Positions 54,606-63,800 of a stretch of DNA of 64,000 bases are shown here, one piece after another. The stretch comes from Marinobacter oulmenensis. Its GTDB lineage: Bacteria; Pseudomonadota; Gammaproteobacteria; Pseudomonadales; Oleiphilaceae. The position numbers and the translations under genes are program-made. The stretch covers positions 62,001-126,000 of the forward strand of contig NZ_JACHFE010000001.1 in assembly GCF_014201735.1 (NCBI RefSeq), in the 5' to 3' direction. Numbering within the stretch: position 1 is the first letter of the stretch; every line of letters starts with the position of its first letter. A model generated the notes under the pieces. That model worked only from the letters and a program-made list of their open reading frames with translations, searched no databases and had not been told where the DNA came from.

Positions 54606-56890
54606 TGCAGCGCCTTGCTTTGTCCTGGCAGCGTGCGTTGCTGACGCTACTGCTCACTCTGTCCCCGTTGGCCCATGCCCTGACGGCGCCGGATGGGGTC
54701 ACCCTGGCCGTCCTGGCCTACCGGCCCGAAGCTCTCCTGCAGCGGCAGTATGAACCGCTGGTCGAGTATCTCAGCTCGGCAAGCGGGGTGCCGGTACACC
54801 TCAAAGTTCTGGATCAGGAGGCCATGACACGGGCCGTGGCAGCCAACGGCATTGATTTTTTCCTGACCAATCCCAGCCACTTTCTGCTGATCCGCAGCGA
54901 GCGCAGCCTGACGGGGGTGTTGGCAACCGTTCAGCGCGACTGGAAAGGCCGGTCCACCGGCAGTGTGGGTGGTGTCATCTTTACCCGCGCCAATCGGGAT
55001 GACATACGTGAGCTGGCAGATCTCCGTGACAAGCGGATCGGGTCTCCCGGGGTTCAGTTTCTGGGGGGCTACCAGGCACCGCTTCTGGAACTGGAAGCGG
55101 CAGGCCTGGATGTGCGCCGGCGTGGACGAATTACTTACCTTGGCAACCATGATCGGGTTGTCCGAGCCGTCGTCGCCGGCGATGTGGACGCGGGTTTTAT
55201 CCGGACCGGCGTGCTGGAGGAACTGCAGGAAAACACTCCGGGCTTGGCGGATGAACTCAGGGTCCTTAATCCCCAGCGGCTCCGGGGCTTTCCGTTCAGG
55301 GCTTCGACCCGTCTGTACCCGGAGTGGCCGCTCGTGGCGCTGCCTCACGTGGATAACGGTGTGGTCCGGAGAGTCGCTTCTGCCCTGTTTGCGCTGGAAC
55401 CGGGGCACCCGGCCGTACGGTCTGCCGGTCTGACGGGTTTTTCCCCGCCAGCGGACTATCAGTCGGTGGAGTCCCTTGCCAGGGAGCTTCGTCTACCGCC
55501 CTATGACCATGCCCCCCGGGTTACCTGGCTGGATGTCCTGGAGCAATATCGACCCTGGCTGTTGGCCGTCGGTGTATTGCTGTTTCTGTTGTTGGTGACC
55601 AGTGCCTGGCTGGGGCGCCAGAAACGCCAACTGGTCCGGGAAGAGCGCCGTCTACGGGAACTGGTGGCCAGTTGGCCACAACCCATGCTGATTATCCGGG
55701 GGCGGGATCTTGTGGAGTGTAACCGGGCGGCGGTGGAACTTCTGCGATACGGCTCGCCAGCCTCCCTTGTTGGTAAGGAACTGGCTGCCTTCTCCCACCA
55801 TATACAGCCGGACGGGCAGGTCTCCTCGCAGAAACTGTCCAATCTGCTGCTGCGGGTGGAGATGGGGGATGTGGCCACCACCGAATGGGTGTTCGTGCGC
55901 TCGGATGCGTCGGACATCTGGGTAGAAATGACCCTGGCCCCGGTCTACGAATACGGTTTTGATTCGCCCGCTGTGCTCTGCTCCTGGTATGACATCACCC
56001 GGCGCAAACAGGCCGAAGAGCGCATGCGCCTGGCGGTCATGGTATTCGATAATGCCCGGGAAGCCATTTTCGTCACCGATGAACACGGGGTGATCATGGA
56101 CATCAATGATGCCTACTGCCGGATCACCGGGCGTACATCCGGAATGGCGATTGGTATGCCTCCACCACTACCCATGGATGAAGGCAGCGGTGTTCTGGTC
56201 ACGGCCCGCAAACAGGGTGTCTGGAGTGGTGAGTTCCTGAGCCGGACCCATGATGGACGTCGCCTGGTACTGAATCTTACCCTTGGGGCGGTCTTTGACG
56301 ATCACAGCCGTCTTACCCATTTTGTTGGTGTTTTCAGTGACATTACCAAAATCAAGGAAACCGAACGGAAGCTGCGGGCCATGGCCCACTATGACGCATT
56401 GACCGGTCTGCCCAACCGGGTGCTGTTCGCGGATCGTCTGCACCAGTCCATGGCCCAGGCGAAGCGGCACGACTACCAGTTGGGCGTCATCTACATTGAT
56501 CTGGATGAGTTCAAGCCGGTTAATGATGCTTTCGGGCATGATGCGGGTGATGATCTTCTGGTTGAGATGGCCCGGCGGATGCGGACCGTGCTGCGGGAGG
56601 AGGACACCTTGGCGCGCCTGGGCGGTGACGAGTTCGCCGCCATAGCCGTCAATGTCAGCGGTGAAGAGGCACTGGAGTCGCTCTTGTCTCGGCTTCTGGC
56701 TGCGGTTTCAGAGCCCGTCTGGGTTGCCAGCCACAGCGTGACCGTCTCGGTCAGTGTGGGGTACACGCTGTACCCCCAGCCCGGAGAACTGGATGCTGAC
56801 CAGTTGTTGCGCCAGGCCGATCAGGCCATGTACCAGGCCAAGCGCCGGGGGCGTAATGGCTACTGCGGATTCTCCGAGAACCTGCTGTGA
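54602..56890 (+). CDS. PhnD-PAS-PAS-GGDEF membrane diguanylate cyclase
   Basis: 762 residues from ATG 54602. Signal/anchor 1-27, periplasmic PhnD-like binding domain (32-290; LAVLAYRPEALLQRQYEPLVEYL and DAGFIRTGVLEEL are typical of phosphonate/phosphite binders), membrane helix 317-337, two PAS domains (352-470 and 473-590), GGDEF (595-755) with RLGGDEF at 672-678 and inhibitory REED. No EAL. Both cyclase and product-binding sites look intact. The 3' end overlaps the convergent phosphate-symporter gene by 31 bases. Confidence 0.92.
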   Translation: MMQRLALSWQRALLTLLLTLSPLAHALTAPDGVTLAVLAYRPEALLQRQYEPLVEYLSSASGVPVHLKVLDQEAMTRAVAANGIDFFLTNPSHFLLIRSERSLTGVLATVQRDWKGRSTGSVGGVIFTRANRDDIRELADLRDKRIGSPGVQFLGGYQAPLLELEAAGLDVRRRGRITYLGNHDRVVRAVVAGDVDAGFIRTGVLEELQENTPGLADELRVLNPQRLRGFPFRASTRLYPEWPLVALPHVDNGVVRRVASALFALEPGHPAVRSAGLTGFSPPADYQSVESLARELRLPPYDHAPRVTWLDVLEQYRPWLLAVGVLLFLLLVTSAWLGRQKRQLVREERRLRELVASWPQPMLIIRGRDLVECNRAAVELLRYGSPASLVGKELAAFSHHIQPDGQVSSQKLSNLLLRVEMGDVATTEWVFVRSDASDIWVEMTLAPVYEYGFDSPAVLCSWYDITRRKQAEERMRLAVMVFDNAREAIFVTDEHGVIMDINDAYCRITGRTSGMAIGMPPPLPMDEGSGVLVTARKQGVWSGEFLSRTHDGRRLVLNLTLGAVFDDHSRLTHFVGVFSDITKIKETERKLRAMAHYDALTGLPNRVLFADRLHQSMAQAKRHDYQLGVIYIDLDEFKPVNDAFGHDAGDDLLVEMARRMRTVLREEDTLARLGGDEFAAIAVNVSGEEALESLLSRLLAAVSEPVWVASHSVTVSVSVGYTLYPQPGELDADQLLRQADQAMYQAKRRGRNGYCGFSENLL

Positions 56891-58482
56891 GCCCTCCCAC
56901 CTTCCAGCAGCTCGGTTGCTGACTGCCAGCGCAGGGCTTTGCCCCACTGGTCGGTCAGCCGACGGACGCCACTGAGGGTATCGAGCATCTCCTCGCCGAT
57001 CTCGGTGCCGCTGGTGTGTCTGACCATGATCTGCAGGGTTTCCTCCTTGAGGGTGTGATAGGTCTGCTCCGCCCGCCCCAGAAGCTCACCGGACGGTTCC
57101 CCTTCCGAGGCCACCAGTTCGCGCAGAATATCCAGATACTGCTGGTCGCTGACATTCATGCCTTTGAACTCGGTCCGTTCGTCCAGTCGGCGCAGGGCCA
57201 GCAACTGGGGCGCCAGCGCCGCCGCTTCGGCCAGATAGCGGCAGGTTCTCAGGCTGACGGCCAGAGCCTCGACAATCGACAGTTGCATCTTTTCCGCCTT
57301 GAGGCGACCGATGTAGTCGGTAATGGCGTCATTGAGTGAGTGGATGGCATCGGCCTTGGGCTTGATCTGGGCGGGGTCCAGGCCTTCGCGGTCCACACAG
57401 ACCCGTAACAGGCCGCGGGTGTGGCGGATCAGCCGCCGCATTTCCTGATCCACCGCACCGATGGCCAGTTCCGGTGTGGTGATCAGGGTGTCATCCAGAT
57501 AGCGGGGGGCGGCATTGTCTTCTTCTTTACTGCGGAACAGACGCCCCAGAAAACGGGCGAAGGGTGCGGTAAACGGCAGCATCAGACCGGCACCAAGCAC
57601 ATTGAACAGGGTATGGAACAGCGCCAGCGAGACCGCGGGATTGGCTTCCATATCCAGCCAGTGGGTGAACTGATCCACGGTCCACAGCATGACCGGCATG
57701 ATCAGCAGGGCAATGGCGCCGGTCACCAGATTGAACAGGATGTGCCCGACCGCCAGGCGACGGGCATTGGCTGTGGCTTTCAGTGCCGACAGGGCGGCTG
57801 TGGAGGTGGAGCCAAGGTTGGCCCCGATAACGGCAGCGGCTGCGTCGTCCAGGGCGATCAGGCCTCCGGCGGCCGCGGTCAGCACAATCGCCAGGGCGGC
57901 ACTGGAGGACTGGGTCAGGATGGTGGCGACCAGCCCGATCAGCAGGAACATGGGCAGCCCGTAATCCGGGCTGATCATTTCGCCGCCGGTGAAACTGCCG
58001 GCCGCGCCTTCCAGGGCGGTCTTGAGGATGGACAGCCCCAGGAAAAACAGGGCAAAGCCGGACAAGGCCTCCCCAAGAAACTGGTTGCGCGGTTTTTTGC
58101 TGATCAGCCGGAAACCGACACCGGCGGCCAGCAGGGGCAGTGCAAGAGCCTCGATCTTGAAGCCGAAGCCAATCAGACTGACCAGCCAGCCGGTCATGGT
58201 GGTGCCGATATTGGAGCCGAAAATAACGCCCAGGGAATGTTTCAGGCTCAGCAGGCCGGCATTGACGAAGCCAATCGTGGCGACGGTGACGGCGCCGGAA
58301 TGCTGGACAATACCGGTGATCACGAAGCCCGCCATCAGCCCGCGCAGGGGCGTCTTGGTCCAGTGGCCAAGCATATGGCGCAGTTGGTGACCAGCGGCGT
58401 TCTTCAGGCCGTTGGTCATCATTTCCATGGCCAGCAGGAACAGGGCAAGGCCGCCCAGTATTTCGAAAATGGAAGAAATCAT
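56860..58482 (-). CDS. Na+/phosphate cotransporter family protein (NptA/PNaS type)
   Basis: 540 residues: two inverted membrane repeats with the paired motifs typical of PNaS proteins, the second being TQSSSAALAIVL; the first reads QHSGAVTVA where QSS is usual. FGSNIGTTMTGW and IGANLGSTSTAAL are also conserved. The C-terminal 180 residues are a PhoU-like helical domain. Such proteins take up phosphate with Na+, or are phosphate-responsive regulators of cyclases in some cases. Co-location with a PhnD-type cyclase is suggestive only. Confidence 0.87.
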   Translation of the reverse strand: MISSIFEILGGLALFLLAMEMMTNGLKNAAGHQLRHMLGHWTKTPLRGLMAGFVITGIVQHSGAVTVATIGFVNAGLLSLKHSLGVIFGSNIGTTMTGWLVSLIGFGFKIEALALPLLAAGVGFRLISKKPRNQFLGEALSGFALFFLGLSILKTALEGAAGSFTGGEMISPDYGLPMFLLIGLVATILTQSSSAALAIVLTAAAGGLIALDDAAAAVIGANLGSTSTAALSALKATANARRLAVGHILFNLVTGAIALLIMPVMLWTVDQFTHWLDMEANPAVSLALFHTLFNVLGAGLMLPFTAPFARFLGRLFRSKEEDNAAPRYLDDTLITTPELAIGAVDQEMRRLIRHTRGLLRVCVDREGLDPAQIKPKADAIHSLNDAITDYIGRLKAEKMQLSIVEALAVSLRTCRYLAEAAALAPQLLALRRLDERTEFKGMNVSDQQYLDILRELVASEGEPSGELLGRAEQTYHTLKEETLQIMVRHTSGTEIGEEMLDTLSGVRRLTDQWGKALRWQSATELLEGGRAHSRFSENPQ

Positions 58483-58493
58483 AGTCGGTATCC

Positions 58494-58512
58494 ATCACCC
58501 GCTGTGGGTGAT
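58494..58512. terminator. 7-bp inverted repeat between the HD-GYP gene and the phosphate transporter gene
   Basis: ATCACCC (58494-58500) pairs with GGGTGAT (58506-58512), loop 5. It lies 12 bases upstream of the transporter start on the minus strand and 38 past the HD-GYP stop. Weak terminator or operator. Confidence 0.4.
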
Positions 58513-58549
58513 TCTGGTTCAGTTCCGTTGACGTCGGGTAACGACCCTG

Positions 58550-59493
58550 TCAGGTCAGAAAACGGCGGATGTCGATTTTATAGTCGGTTGGATCGACCGC
58601 GCGGACAATCCGATCCTGGGTGCCGGGCCGGGAAAGGTCAAGGCGTTCCACGCGGATGGGCATCCGGAACCGGGTGTGGTACATGACCCTGAGCACTGGC
58701 AGGCGCTGGTCATGCTCGTTGGTTTCGATGACGACGCCAAGCCGACCACTCTCCAGCAGGACCAGTGCCCCGACCGGGTACAGCCCGATGCAGCGGATGA
58801 AGTCCTTGACCAGGAGCGGGTCCAGATGGTCGCCGCTCCATTCCAGCAGTTTCTTCAGCCCCTGGGTGGGCGTGAGCCCTTTGTGGTACACGCGGTCAGC
58901 GGTGATCTCGTCGCCCTTGAGACCCTCGGGATAACCGGAACCGTCCAGTTTCTCGTGATGCTGGGCTGCGGTGATCAGGGCGATATCGCCAATGCCCTCG
59001 GTGCTGGCCAGAATGTCCCGGGAATAGCGGGCATGCAGCTTCATGGTCTCGAATTCCTCGGCCGTCAGCCGGCCGGGTTTATGCAGCACGTCATCCGGGA
59101 CCAGTATCTTGCCGATGTCGTGGAGCAGTGCGCCAACGATGGTCTGGTGCAGAATGTCGCCAGACAGGCCCCGGTGGTTGCCGAACAGCGACATCAGGAC
59201 ACTCAGGTTGACCGAGTGTTCCAGCAGGTAGTTGTCTTTTCCCGGATGCGGCCCAGGCAGCTCAGGGCGTTGGCATTGCGCAGCACCGAGTTCTGGAGTT
59301 CGTCAGCCAGCTGGTGGATCGGGGCTACGTCGATATAGACGTGCTTCACTCCGATCCGGCGGATTTTTTCAATGGTTTCCTCGCGCCGGACAATGCCTCT
59401 CTTGCGCTGGCTGTTGTGAGGAATCCAGTCGTTGTTCAGGTCGGTGATGTACATGCCGACCCTCAACGCCGAAACCGGAATGCGTTTGATCAT
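58550..59493 (-). pseudogene. HD-GYP phosphodiesterase, broken by a frameshift and an in-frame deletion
   Basis: An N-terminal DUF3391-type block (MIKRIPVSALRVGMYITDL, ATG 59493) and a C-terminal HD-GYP block (LLHDIGKILVPD, HHEKLDGSGYPEGL) lie in different minus-strand frames. Restoring one A to a four-A run (59237-59240) joins them as IREKDNYLLEHSVNLSVLMS, the family sequence. Separately, GDEI is followed directly by TADRVYHKG at 58903/58904: the about 16 residues that normally include the metal-ligand Asp (VDVYDA) are missing in frame. The linker after VYIDV is also short. The gene overlaps tatD by 4 bases. It looks like a decaying gene. Confidence 0.85.
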
Positions 59494-60299
59494 GGCGACT
59501 CGAAAAATACCCGGAGACTGTTCCGGTAAGTCTGGTTGAGAACTTCCTCAAGCGCCAAATCTTTTACCGCCGAAATCTGCTCCGCCACAAAGGGCAGGTA
59601 GAACGGCGCGTTTTCCCGGCCACGGTAGGGCACCGGTGTCAGGAAGGGGGCGTCGGTTTCCAGAAGAATCTGATCGATGGGAGCCATCCGGACGATGTCG
59701 CGTACGTTCTCGGCTTTGTTGAAGGTGGTGATGCCGTTGAAGCCCAGGCACCAGCCGTTATCCAGGGCGTATCGGGCCAGTTCCGGGCCGGAGGTGAAGC
59801 TGTGAATCACACCCCGGCGCCGGAGCGTGTCCTCGAACTCGCCGAGAATGGCGATGGTGTCCTCGTCTGCCTCTCGGCTGTGAATCACCACGGGCTGGTC
59901 CAGATCGCTGGCAATCTGGAGCTGGCGGCGGAACACGGACCGCTGGACGCCCCGGTCCGCGTTGTCGTAGAAATAGTCCAGACCGATCTCGCCGATGGCG
60001 ACAATCCGGTCGTCTTTGCCGTGAGCCCGGATTTCCGCTTCCACCTCATCGGTGTAGGTTTCGGCATCATGGGGGTGAATGCCCTGGGTGCCATAGATGC
60101 GTTCGTCGGTCTGTGTCAGTTCCCGGACACCCGCCAGATTGTCCGGGGAGACGGCAATGGTAATCACCCGCTCGATGTTCACGGCCCAGGTCTGTTCCAG
60201 GGTTTCCGACAGGGGCCGGTCCTTGAGGTAGTCCAGATGGCAGTGGGTTTCGATCAGCGGTTGATCAAATACGGGAATCTCACGACGTTTTTTGCTCAT
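59490..60299 (-). CDS. TatD-family metal-dependent hydrolase
   Basis: 269 residues. Metal site LIETHCHLD at the start, AIGEIGLDYFYD, VVIHSREADEDT and LLETDAPFLTPVPYRG are the TatD DNase hallmarks. Likely a magnesium-dependent nuclease in DNA repair or degradation. ATG 60299; its stop overlaps the HD-GYP remnant start. Confidence 0.92.
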   Translation of the reverse strand: MSKKRREIPVFDQPLIETHCHLDYLKDRPLSETLEQTWAVNIERVITIAVSPDNLAGVRELTQTDERIYGTQGIHPHDAETYTDEVEAEIRAHGKDDRIVAIGEIGLDYFYDNADRGVQRSVFRRQLQIASDLDQPVVIHSREADEDTIAILGEFEDTLRRRGVIHSFTSGPELARYALDNGWCLGFNGITTFNKAENVRDIVRMAPIDQILLETDAPFLTPVPYRGRENAPFYLPFVAEQISAVKDLALEEVLNQTYRNSLRVFFESP

Positions 60300-60419
60300 G
60301 TCAGGGTGTCAGACTCCATGGTCGTCGGTGGTTCAGTGCTAGTCTGTACGTTTATAGAGCTGAAGTGTATCAGCTTGCGCCATATTGACGATGTATCATT
60401 GCGATAGGGAGTTTCCTGA

Positions 60420-61250
60420 ATGAAGTATTCGGCGTTTGCAAAATCCTGGTTTCTGGATCCGAAGAAACCGGGGTTTGACGGATATCCCACCCTGCTGGAC
60501 GACGACCACAAGGTTCCGTCTCTGGAAGCCAGTCTGGAGGATATCGGCGAATACCAGCGCCGGCTCTGGGCCAATCAGAAAAAGGGCCTGCTGCTGGTGA
60601 TCCACGGGCCGGATACCAGTGGCAAGGACAGCCTGATCCGTACGCTGGCCACCTACGCCGACCCGGGCGGGTTTCACGCCTGGTCCTTCAGCCGACCGAA
60701 TGCCACCGAAGGCGCCCATGATTTCCTGTGGCGTGTGGCGCCCTACCTGCCAGCCTATGGCCAGATGGTGGCCTTCAACCGCAGCCACCATGAGGCGGTG
60801 ATTGGCGAGCGGGTCTGGCCCGTGCGTGAGGTGGAGACCTACGACTGGCCGGCCCGGTACCGGGCGATCCGCGAGTTCGAACGGCATCTGGTCAGCGAGG
60901 GCACCTGCGTGATGAAGGTCTGGCTGAACATGTCGGAGGACGAGCACAAGCGCCGGCTGCTCAAGCGCCTGGACAAACCCCGCAAACGCTGGAAGTTTGA
61001 CCCGTCGGACATCGAAGGCTGGAAACAGCGCAAGGTGTACCAGACTTACGCGGAAGAAGCCCTGGCCGAGACCCACACCAAGGAGGCGCCCTGGTACATG
61101 ATTCCGGGAGACCGCAAACCCCAGGCCCGGGCGATCATCGCGGCGTTGCTGGCGGACAAGCTCAAACAGCTGGCCCCGGAATATCCCAAAGAGTCCCCGG
61201 AGGTGCTTCGGGAGTATCGTGAGCTGCTGGCGGAAAATGGCGTCAGTTAA
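60420..61250 (+). CDS. Polyphosphate kinase 2 family protein
   Basis: 276 residues. P-loop HGPDTSGKDSLIR (residues near 63), AHDFLWRVAPYLPAYG, FNRSHHEAVIGERV, and lid-like KPRKRWKFDPSDIEGWKQRK match PPK2 nucleotide kinases, which transfer phosphate between polyphosphate and nucleotides. The P-loop and the FNRS block differ from the usual GMDAAGKD and FNRSYYE, so the nucleotide or direction may differ. AGGGAG precedes the ATG. It starts a set with dadA and a methyltransferase. Confidence 0.88.
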   Translation: MKYSAFAKSWFLDPKKPGFDGYPTLLDDDHKVPSLEASLEDIGEYQRRLWANQKKGLLLVIHGPDTSGKDSLIRTLATYADPGGFHAWSFSRPNATEGAHDFLWRVAPYLPAYGQMVAFNRSHHEAVIGERVWPVREVETYDWPARYRAIREFERHLVSEGTCVMKVWLNMSEDEHKRRLLKRLDKPRKRWKFDPSDIEGWKQRKVYQTYAEEALAETHTKEAPWYMIPGDRKPQARAIIAALLADKLKQLAPEYPKESPEVLREYRELLAENGVS

Positions 61251-61262
61251 CGGAGGCAATGC

Positions 61263-62534
61263 ATGCACATAGCGGTGATTGGCGGTGGTGTTGTCGGCGT
61301 GACCACGGCCCGGGAACTCATACGCCGGGGCCATGAGGTGACCGTGCTGGAACGCCACGAACTGGCGGGTAACGAAACCAGCAAGGGTAATGCGGCCCAG
61401 CGCTCCTACGGGGTGGTCTACCCCTGGGCGGACCCGTCCATGGTGTTCAAGGCCTTGCCCTGGCTGTTGAAACAGGATGGTCCCCTGAAAATGCAACTGC
61501 CACCCTCTCTGGCGGCGGTCCGGTTCATGTTTGCCACCCTGCGCTACGCCTGGTCACCGGGCCTGTATGGCCTGAACCGGCGCGCCATGCTGCGCCTGGC
61601 CATGCACAGTCGCGAACGCTTCCTGGCGCTCGAGAGTGAGCACGATCTGAGCTTTGATGGTGGCCATCAGGGCCTGCTGCACCTGGCCAGTACCCCGCAA
61701 GCCATGGAAAGCTACCGGGAGACCCACCGTTTGCTCACCGAGATGGGCTTCGAGTCCCGTTTGCTGACGCCGGAGCAGGTTCGCGAGGTGGAACCCGGTA
61801 TGACCGGTAACGGACCCCTGTACGGAGCCCTGAGTTATGACACCGATGGCACCGGTGACTGCCATCTGTTTTCACGGGAACTGGCCGGCGTCTGTGAGGA
61901 ACTGGGCGTCATCTTCCGCTATGGTGTGGAGGTCGACAGCCTGGAAGCGGATCATCGCCGGGTTCAGGCCGTGCGCCTGCGCAACAGCGAAGGGCAGATG
62001 GAATCCCTGGCAGTGGACGCCGTGGTGGTTTGCGCTGGCTGCTGGTCACCGGAACTGGTACGGCCATTCGGGATGAACCTGCCGATCTATCCGATCAAGG
62101 GTTACAGCATCACCGTCCCGATGAAGGACGCGGCCCGGGGGCCGGCCAGCACCATTCACGATGACAATTTCAAGGTGGTTGCCACCCGGCTGGGGGACCG
62201 CCTGCGGGCCACCGGGTTTGTGGAACTGGCGGACTTTAATCGGGATATTCCCGAGGCCCGGATCAACACCATCCGTAAATCGGTGCAGTCCCGGTATCCC
62301 GGCTGCGCTGATCTGGATGCGGCGGAGACCTGGACCGGTTTCCGGCCGATGACGCCGGACGGCCCGGCCATCATCGGTCAGGGGCCCCGGGAGAACCTGT
62401 ACCTGAATACCGGGCACGGCACCTTCGGTTGGACCCTCTCCGCTGGCTGTGCCTCGGTGATAGCCCAGGTCATCGAAGGGGAGGCGCCGGCGGTACCTCT
62501 GGACCCCTTCCGTCCGGGGCGCTTCGGCGAGTAA
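61263..62534 (+). CDS. dadA: D-amino acid dehydrogenase small subunit (DadA)
   Basis: FAD enzyme of the inner membrane that oxidises D-amino acids, feeding the respiratory chain. 423 residues: dinucleotide-binding IAVIGGGVVGVTTARELIRRG, EVTVLERH, C-terminal FRPMTPDGPAIIG and LYLNTGHGTFGWTLSAGCA are typical of DadA. No alanine racemase lies beside it. It follows the PPK2-type gene by 12 bases. Confidence 0.9.
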   Translation: MHIAVIGGGVVGVTTARELIRRGHEVTVLERHELAGNETSKGNAAQRSYGVVYPWADPSMVFKALPWLLKQDGPLKMQLPPSLAAVRFMFATLRYAWSPGLYGLNRRAMLRLAMHSRERFLALESEHDLSFDGGHQGLLHLASTPQAMESYRETHRLLTEMGFESRLLTPEQVREVEPGMTGNGPLYGALSYDTDGTGDCHLFSRELAGVCEELGVIFRYGVEVDSLEADHRRVQAVRLRNSEGQMESLAVDAVVVCAGCWSPELVRPFGMNLPIYPIKGYSITVPMKDAARGPASTIHDDNFKVVATRLGDRLRATGFVELADFNRDIPEARINTIRKSVQSRYPGCADLDAAETWTGFRPMTPDGPAIIGQGPRENLYLNTGHGTFGWTLSAGCASVIAQVIEGEAPAVPLDPFRPGRFGE

Positions 62535-62540
62535 CGGGTC

Positions 62541-63752
62541 TTGGCGCTATCGGAATCGGCACAACGCTGGCGTTCGCTGAATGACTGGCTGAGTCAGCAC
62601 CAGTCGTTCTGGCGACCGGCACCCTTTGCCGAGCCGGATCCTGCCTGGCGCCGCGAATGCCCGGCACTGGCTGACTGGCTGGAGGGTCTGTCGGAGTCCG
62701 CGGTGGACCGGCTTCAGGAAGACCCGGCCGGGCTCGCGGCTGAGTTGTCTGCCTTTACACCGGGGCTGGCCGCCTGGCCCGATGTGGTCCGTGTACCAGA
62801 CTGGTTCGACGCCATACAGGCTGAGCAGGCCACGCTGCCGGAAACCCTGGCAGTGGATATGCCCGGGCGCAAGCGTATTCAGGCCGGTGCTTTTGCGGCA
62901 GCCGCGGCGCCGCTGGCCGGCACCCTGCTGGACTGGTGCTGTGGCAAGGGCCATCTGGCGCGCACCCTGGTTCGGCAGGGGAACACTGCAGCGCTCGGCT
63001 TCGAATGGCAGTCTTCGCTGGTTGAGGACGGTAACCGCCTGGCCGACCGGTACCAGGACCCGGTGGACATCCACCGGCAGGACGTTATGGCGGCGGATCT
63101 GACATTGCCGGAAGTGGATCATGCCGTCGCCCTGCACGCCTGTGGTGATCTGCACCGGCAACTGATCACCCGGGCCGTCGCTGAAGCCGTGCCCCGCCTG
63201 ACCTTTTCTCCCTGCTGTTACCACCTGACCCGTCAGAGCCAATATCAGCCGTTTTCAAGCGTTGCTCGCCAGTGTGCCGAGACCCTTAGGGTGGACCGGC
63301 CATTGCTGCGCCTGGCAGTGCGTGAAACGGTAACGGCACCGGTACGTGAGCGAACACAGGGGCAGAGAATCAGTGTCTGGCGCCTGGGGTTTGATGCTCT
63401 GCAACGGCACCTGCGGGGCCGGGACGAGTATCGGCCGGTCCCCTCCCATCCGAGCCGTCTGAACCACGGTGACTTCAAGGATTTCTGCCAGTGGGCGGCG
63501 GGCAAAAGCGGCCTTGAAATGCCCGCCGAGGTCGACTGGCCCCATTGGTACCGGCGGGGGCTGGAGCGTCAGCGGCAGGTCCGGCGTCACGAACTTCTGC
63601 GGCATCTTTTCCGTCGCCCGCTGGAGTTGTGGCTGGTGCTGGATTACGCGGTTTTTCTGGAAGAGCACGGCTACCGGGTGAGGCTGGGGCAGTTCTGTGA
63701 GCGCTCACTGACGCCCCGAAACCTGATGCTGGATGCTCTCAGGGTCCCATAA
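62541..63752 (+). CDS. Class I SAM-dependent methyltransferase of unknown substrate
   Basis: 403 residues from TTG 62541, 6 bases after dadA. SAM-binding LLDWCCGKGHLARTLVRQG (near 130), VALHACGDLHRQLITRA and LTFSPCCYHLT match the methyltransferase group related to METTL25/RRNAD1 (PF13679-like). The substrate is not known; RNA or protein are possible. The N-terminal 120 residues are less conserved. Confidence 0.75.
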   Translation: MALSESAQRWRSLNDWLSQHQSFWRPAPFAEPDPAWRRECPALADWLEGLSESAVDRLQEDPAGLAAELSAFTPGLAAWPDVVRVPDWFDAIQAEQATLPETLAVDMPGRKRIQAGAFAAAAAPLAGTLLDWCCGKGHLARTLVRQGNTAALGFEWQSSLVEDGNRLADRYQDPVDIHRQDVMAADLTLPEVDHAVALHACGDLHRQLITRAVAEAVPRLTFSPCCYHLTRQSQYQPFSSVARQCAETLRVDRPLLRLAVRETVTAPVRERTQGQRISVWRLGFDALQRHLRGRDEYRPVPSHPSRLNHGDFKDFCQWAAGKSGLEMPAEVDWPHWYRRGLERQRQVRRHELLRHLFRRPLELWLVLDYAVFLEEHGYRVRLGQFCERSLTPRNLMLDALRVP

Positions 63753-63774
63753 AAAAGGGCACCCGAAGGTGCCC
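63751..63774 (-). terminator. Rho-independent terminator of the OmpA-domain gene
   Basis: GGGCACC (63757-63763) pairs with GGTGCCC (63768-63774), loop CGAA; on the minus strand the hairpin is followed by six T (63751-63756 as A on the + strand). It lies just after the stop at 63801 and overlaps the end of the methyltransferase gene. Confidence 0.9.
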
Positions 63775-63800
63775 TCTGGACCGTTGAGGTTCTCTCCGAC

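Noticed and set aside
57421..58686. Plus-strand open frame of 421 codons antisense to the phosphate transporter gene
   Set aside because: Gln/Gly-rich shadow without domains; the opposite strand has a clear PNaS protein.
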